Assembly: GCA_002749535.1 (NCBI GenBank)
Contig: MZZL01000380.1
Coordinates: 310,001 to 374,000 of the forward strand
Origin: Apophysomyces variabilis
Lineage: Eukaryota > Mucoromycota > Mucoromycetes > Mucorales > Mucoraceae
Direction of reading: 5' to 3'
Length of the DNA: 64,000 nt
Positions 60,991 through 64,000 of the stretch are shown here, piece by piece. The notes below the pieces were generated by a model. The model was not told where the DNA came from. It did no database searches and saw only the letters and a list, made by a program, of their open reading frames with translations. The stretch's first letter is position 1. Each line of letters opens with the position of its first letter. The position numbers and the translations under genes were made by a program.

Positions 60991-63222
60991 ATGCCGAGCC
61001 ATGTCATTCGCACAGCAACCTTCATTTGCCGCCGTAACAATAAACTGAACGAAGCTGGCAAATTAGCGACACTCCTGCACCACAACTCAGCATGGACACA
61101 TCGATATGTGTCTTCTTCTGCGTTCCGCTCGGCTGCCGTTAATACCGCTTGTGCCGAATCAGAACTAGCTCACGATAATCAAGCCACAGAAATCAAGAAA
61201 AAGAAAGCGCGTAGGCGACTTGTATTCGACAATCGTTCGCCATCCCTACAGGACTTTCTATCTCAACAACAAAGCTCCGCCAAGGCCATCGATCCGGCAG
61301 CAACCCAGCTTGACAATATCCCTTACTTGAGCGTCCATGGCCCCGATTGGGGTCGTGGACGTAAGTTCTATATAGAAGTATATGGATGTCAGGTAACTAA
61401 GGAAGGTGTGTAAGCAAGCCTAAATAAGTCAAAATTCTCAGATGAACGTGAATGATACGGAGATTCTAAATGCTATTATGACCAAGGCTGGATATAAACG
61501 TACTTTAACAATGAAAGATGCTGAAGTAGTGTTTTTGGTGACTGTATGTTATACTTCGTAAGGGTATTGTTTTGATAATTTTGTATTGTCGTGTAGTGTG
61601 CGATCCGTGAGAATGCGGAAGCAAGAATCTGGGACAGGCTTAAGTATTTGAGGCATTATCGCACAAGAGTGAATGTGGACAAACCCCCACTTGTTGGTGT
61701 ATTAGGAGTAAGTAAAATGGAAATTTACCGTGCTGATGACGATAGGATAAAGTCGATTAATAACCTTTTCAACCAGTGTATGGCAGAAAGATTGAAAACC
61801 AAGATGCTAGAGCAAGATCGACTGGTAGATATCGTTTGTGGTCCGGATGGCTACCGTTCAATACCGCATCTTATTTCACTGGCCGAAAGCGAATACGATA
61901 ATGGTGTTGCTAATGTAATGCTATCAGCTGACGAGACTTATGCTGACGTGATGCCAATGCGACTGGATAAAGACAATGTTTCTGGATGGGTTTCCATTAT
62001 GAGAGGTTGCAATAATATGTGCAGTTTCTGTATTGTTCCATTCACCAGAGGGAATGAGCGGAGCCGACCAATTGATTCAATCGTGGATGAAGTGCGGTAT
62101 TTGAGCGATCAGGGTGTTAAAGAAGGTGAGAACCTTCACAGCAAATAGATGGATATTTATTGTTTGTTTATTGTTATGCACAGTGACAATACTTGGCCAA
62201 AATGTGAACTGTAAGTGCTACAACAAGAGAAGTCAACGCCTGACACCAGATCTGCGGAAATTACTTGTTTAGCTTACCGAGACACTTCAGAGTCAAAATA
62301 CTTTGCATCACAAGCGCCTTTGGGTACAGAACTTAGTAACCCAGGTTTTAAGACGATCTACAAGCGTAAAGATGGAGGCAGGCGGTTCACCGAACTGCTT
62401 GATAGGGTTAGTCTGGTAGATCCAGAGGTAAGGCATTTTTGATTTTCCAAAGAGTTACCGTTTTAACCTTATACCGCTAGATGCGCATTCGTTTTACCTC
62501 ACCACACCCCAAAGATTTCCCCACCGATCTCCTGCATTTGATCGCATCTAGGCCCAATCTATGTAAATCCATACATATGCCTATCCAATCTGGCAGCAAC
62601 ACTGTGTTGGAGAGAATGAGAAGAGGTTACACACGAGAAGCATATTTACAGCTTGTTGACGAGATGCGGAGCATTATTCCGAATGTCTGGATTAGCAGTG
62701 ACTTCATCGCCGGTTTCTGCGGTGAGACAGAAGAGGAACACCGCGATACTGTTAGCCTTATGGAGAACGTAAAATATGATATGGCGTTTATGTTTGCTTA
62801 CAGGTAATTGCTTCTACTGCTGCTAAAATTTATCTATTGATTCTATCGACATTAGTATGAGAGAAAAAACGCATGCGCACCGAAGATACATTGACGACGT
62901 CCCAGAAGTCGACAAAGCACGGCGTTTGACAGAAATCATTTCTACGTTTCACAAGGCAGCATCCGAAAAGAATCAGGCGTTAATTGGAACAAAGCAACTG
63001 GTTCTGATTGATTCAGATACACCAAAATTAAGACGAGGCTTTGAGACAAAGTTGAGTGGCAAGACGGATGGTGGCCACAAGGTATTCATCGTGGACGATA
63101 ATTCAAACTTCAAAAAAGGCGACTATGTAGCCGTTGAAATTTGTCATGCCACTAGTGCCAGTCTTACTGGACGTCTTATAGGCGGCAGCAGTATTCGTAA
63201 TTTCACCCTTGAACATCAATGA
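60991..63222 (+). CDS. CDK5RAP1: CDK5RAP1/MiaB-type tRNA methylthiotransferase
   Basis: Eight exons: 60991-61392, 61442-61543, 61597-61707, 61777-62125, 62184-62210, 62273-62427, 62481-62803 and 62856-63222, giving 611 residues. A mitochondrial-type basic N-terminus precedes the UPF0004 domain, with its three Cys in [14 protein letters not shown] and GCMAERLK. The radical-SAM CxxxCxxC is CNNMCSFC, then [25 protein letters not shown] crosses two splices, the second into exon 6. [24 protein letters not shown] and the C-terminal TRAM domain complete the family order. It adds 2-methylthio groups to i6A37 of mitochondrial tRNAs with two Fe-S clusters. Exon 5 is only 27 nt. Confidence 0.95.
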
Positions 63223-64000
63223 AAAAATAGAACATTGCTAATATAGACGACGTAAATTGTGCATCAAATGATCAGCACCATATATTGTTACACTGTGCTT
63301 TTTAGAAAAGTTTGAATACCATATTAATTCCTTTCTAGTTTATACCGACTTTTTTTATTTAGCTTAGCCATGAAACCGGGATTTCTTGCTTTTACCAAAT
63401 CGAAGATATTTTGCCACCAACCAGTTTCCAACGTAACGCAAAATTTACTGATCTAGCCATGAGGCATATCTAACATCAGGCCATTGATGCAGTTCTCGCG
63501 ATTATCATTGTATTTCTTGTAATTAACGAAGTTAAAAGAGAAAAATGGTATTACGGCAGCGTATAAGTTCGTATGCAATCGACAATGCGCTTAATGCGAG
63601 ATGTGTTTGTTTTTATGATATACCTGTTCCACAGAAAACGAAATAGCATCACAAGTCAGCGAATTAAGGCATAGTCAATGATAAACCGCTTCCGTCGGTG
63701 ATACTAGGGTGTTTCACGGCACGATTAAAAAAACCGCGATTAATGTGAAATCGCTCAATCGAGAAATAAAGTTGGGCAAATAGGATTGCCTAATTTCTTT
63801 TCAACGCGGTGAACATTCTGAATGCCCCAACTATTTCAGGCAATTGTTTACATTTCCCAATAAGGCTTTTAGTGTCTGCGTATATATCTGTTATTCATTC
63901 TGTTTTTCTTTGATTCTATTATATTATCTAACTATCATTAAAGAATATTCTTCGAATATCAGAACGTCAGGAAATCCTCAGTGACCCGGAAGGTCAAATT
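63223..64000. other. Intergenic, nothing recognised
   Basis: AT-rich 3' flank of the methylthiotransferase gene to the window end. No coding frames or RNA genes were recognised. Confidence 0.5.

Overview
This is a 64 kb piece of an early-diverging fungal genome, most likely from Mucoromycota and possibly Mucorales. The clues are an AT-rich sequence, short introns (40-75 nt, GT...CTAA...AG type), intron-rich housekeeping genes, dense poly-A/T tracts and a Fanzor-like gene. I could not search databases, so the lineage is an inference. Gene models were built by hand from family alignment in memory plus splice sites whose phases close exactly; coordinates of joined exons are given in each entry.

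Left arm (1-19.7 kb). It opens with the 3' end of squalene epoxidase (ERG1) and then becomes very gene-poor. The 1-13 kb stretch holds three paralogous genes for small secreted glycine-rich peptides (1278-1487 -, 6533-6844 +, 8026-8311 -), a MITE-like element (5111-5310), a fragment of an unnamed multi-exon protein (7071-7519 -) and a few microsatellites. At 13.0-13.5 kb a 40-residue membrane microprotein gene faces a LYR-like mitochondrial protein gene. Next comes a decayed Fanzor (eukaryotic TnpB-like, OMEGA-type RNA-guided nuclease) gene at 13980-16860 -, with a zinc ribbon and RuvC motifs but at least two frameshifts. A GC-rich, hairpin-rich, A-tailed patch at about 19.0-19.17 kb looks like the 3' end of a retroposon.

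Middle (19.7-49 kb). The gene order is: a HET-domain (heterokaryon incompatibility type) gene, a monocarboxylate-type MFS transporter, a MYST histone acetyltransferase with two GC-AG introns, RPS14 (uS11), an unnamed coiled-coil gene, a complex tandem repeat array (31.15-32.06 kb), an NDUFA4-like subunit with an 8-nt microexon that shares a promoter region with a small coiled-coil gene, a small Ser-rich protein, a multi-pass membrane protein, RPL28, a PAK/STE20 kinase with two CRIB motifs and an HRDIR catalytic loop, and a three-RRM protein.

Right arm (49-64 kb). This part is dense and mostly genome-maintenance or mitochondrial: a BRCT-repeat protein (Brc1/Rtt107-like), COX19, a Zucchini/mitoPLD-like single-HKD protein with a long novel N-terminal extension, RNase H1, a prolidase-type M24B peptidase, mitochondrial ribosome recycling factor and a CDK5RAP1-type tRNA methylthiotransferase.

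The strongest candidates for follow-up are the Fanzor locus with its possible guide-RNA flank, the secreted peptide family, the mitoPLD fusion-like protein, the double-CRIB kinase and the tandem array.
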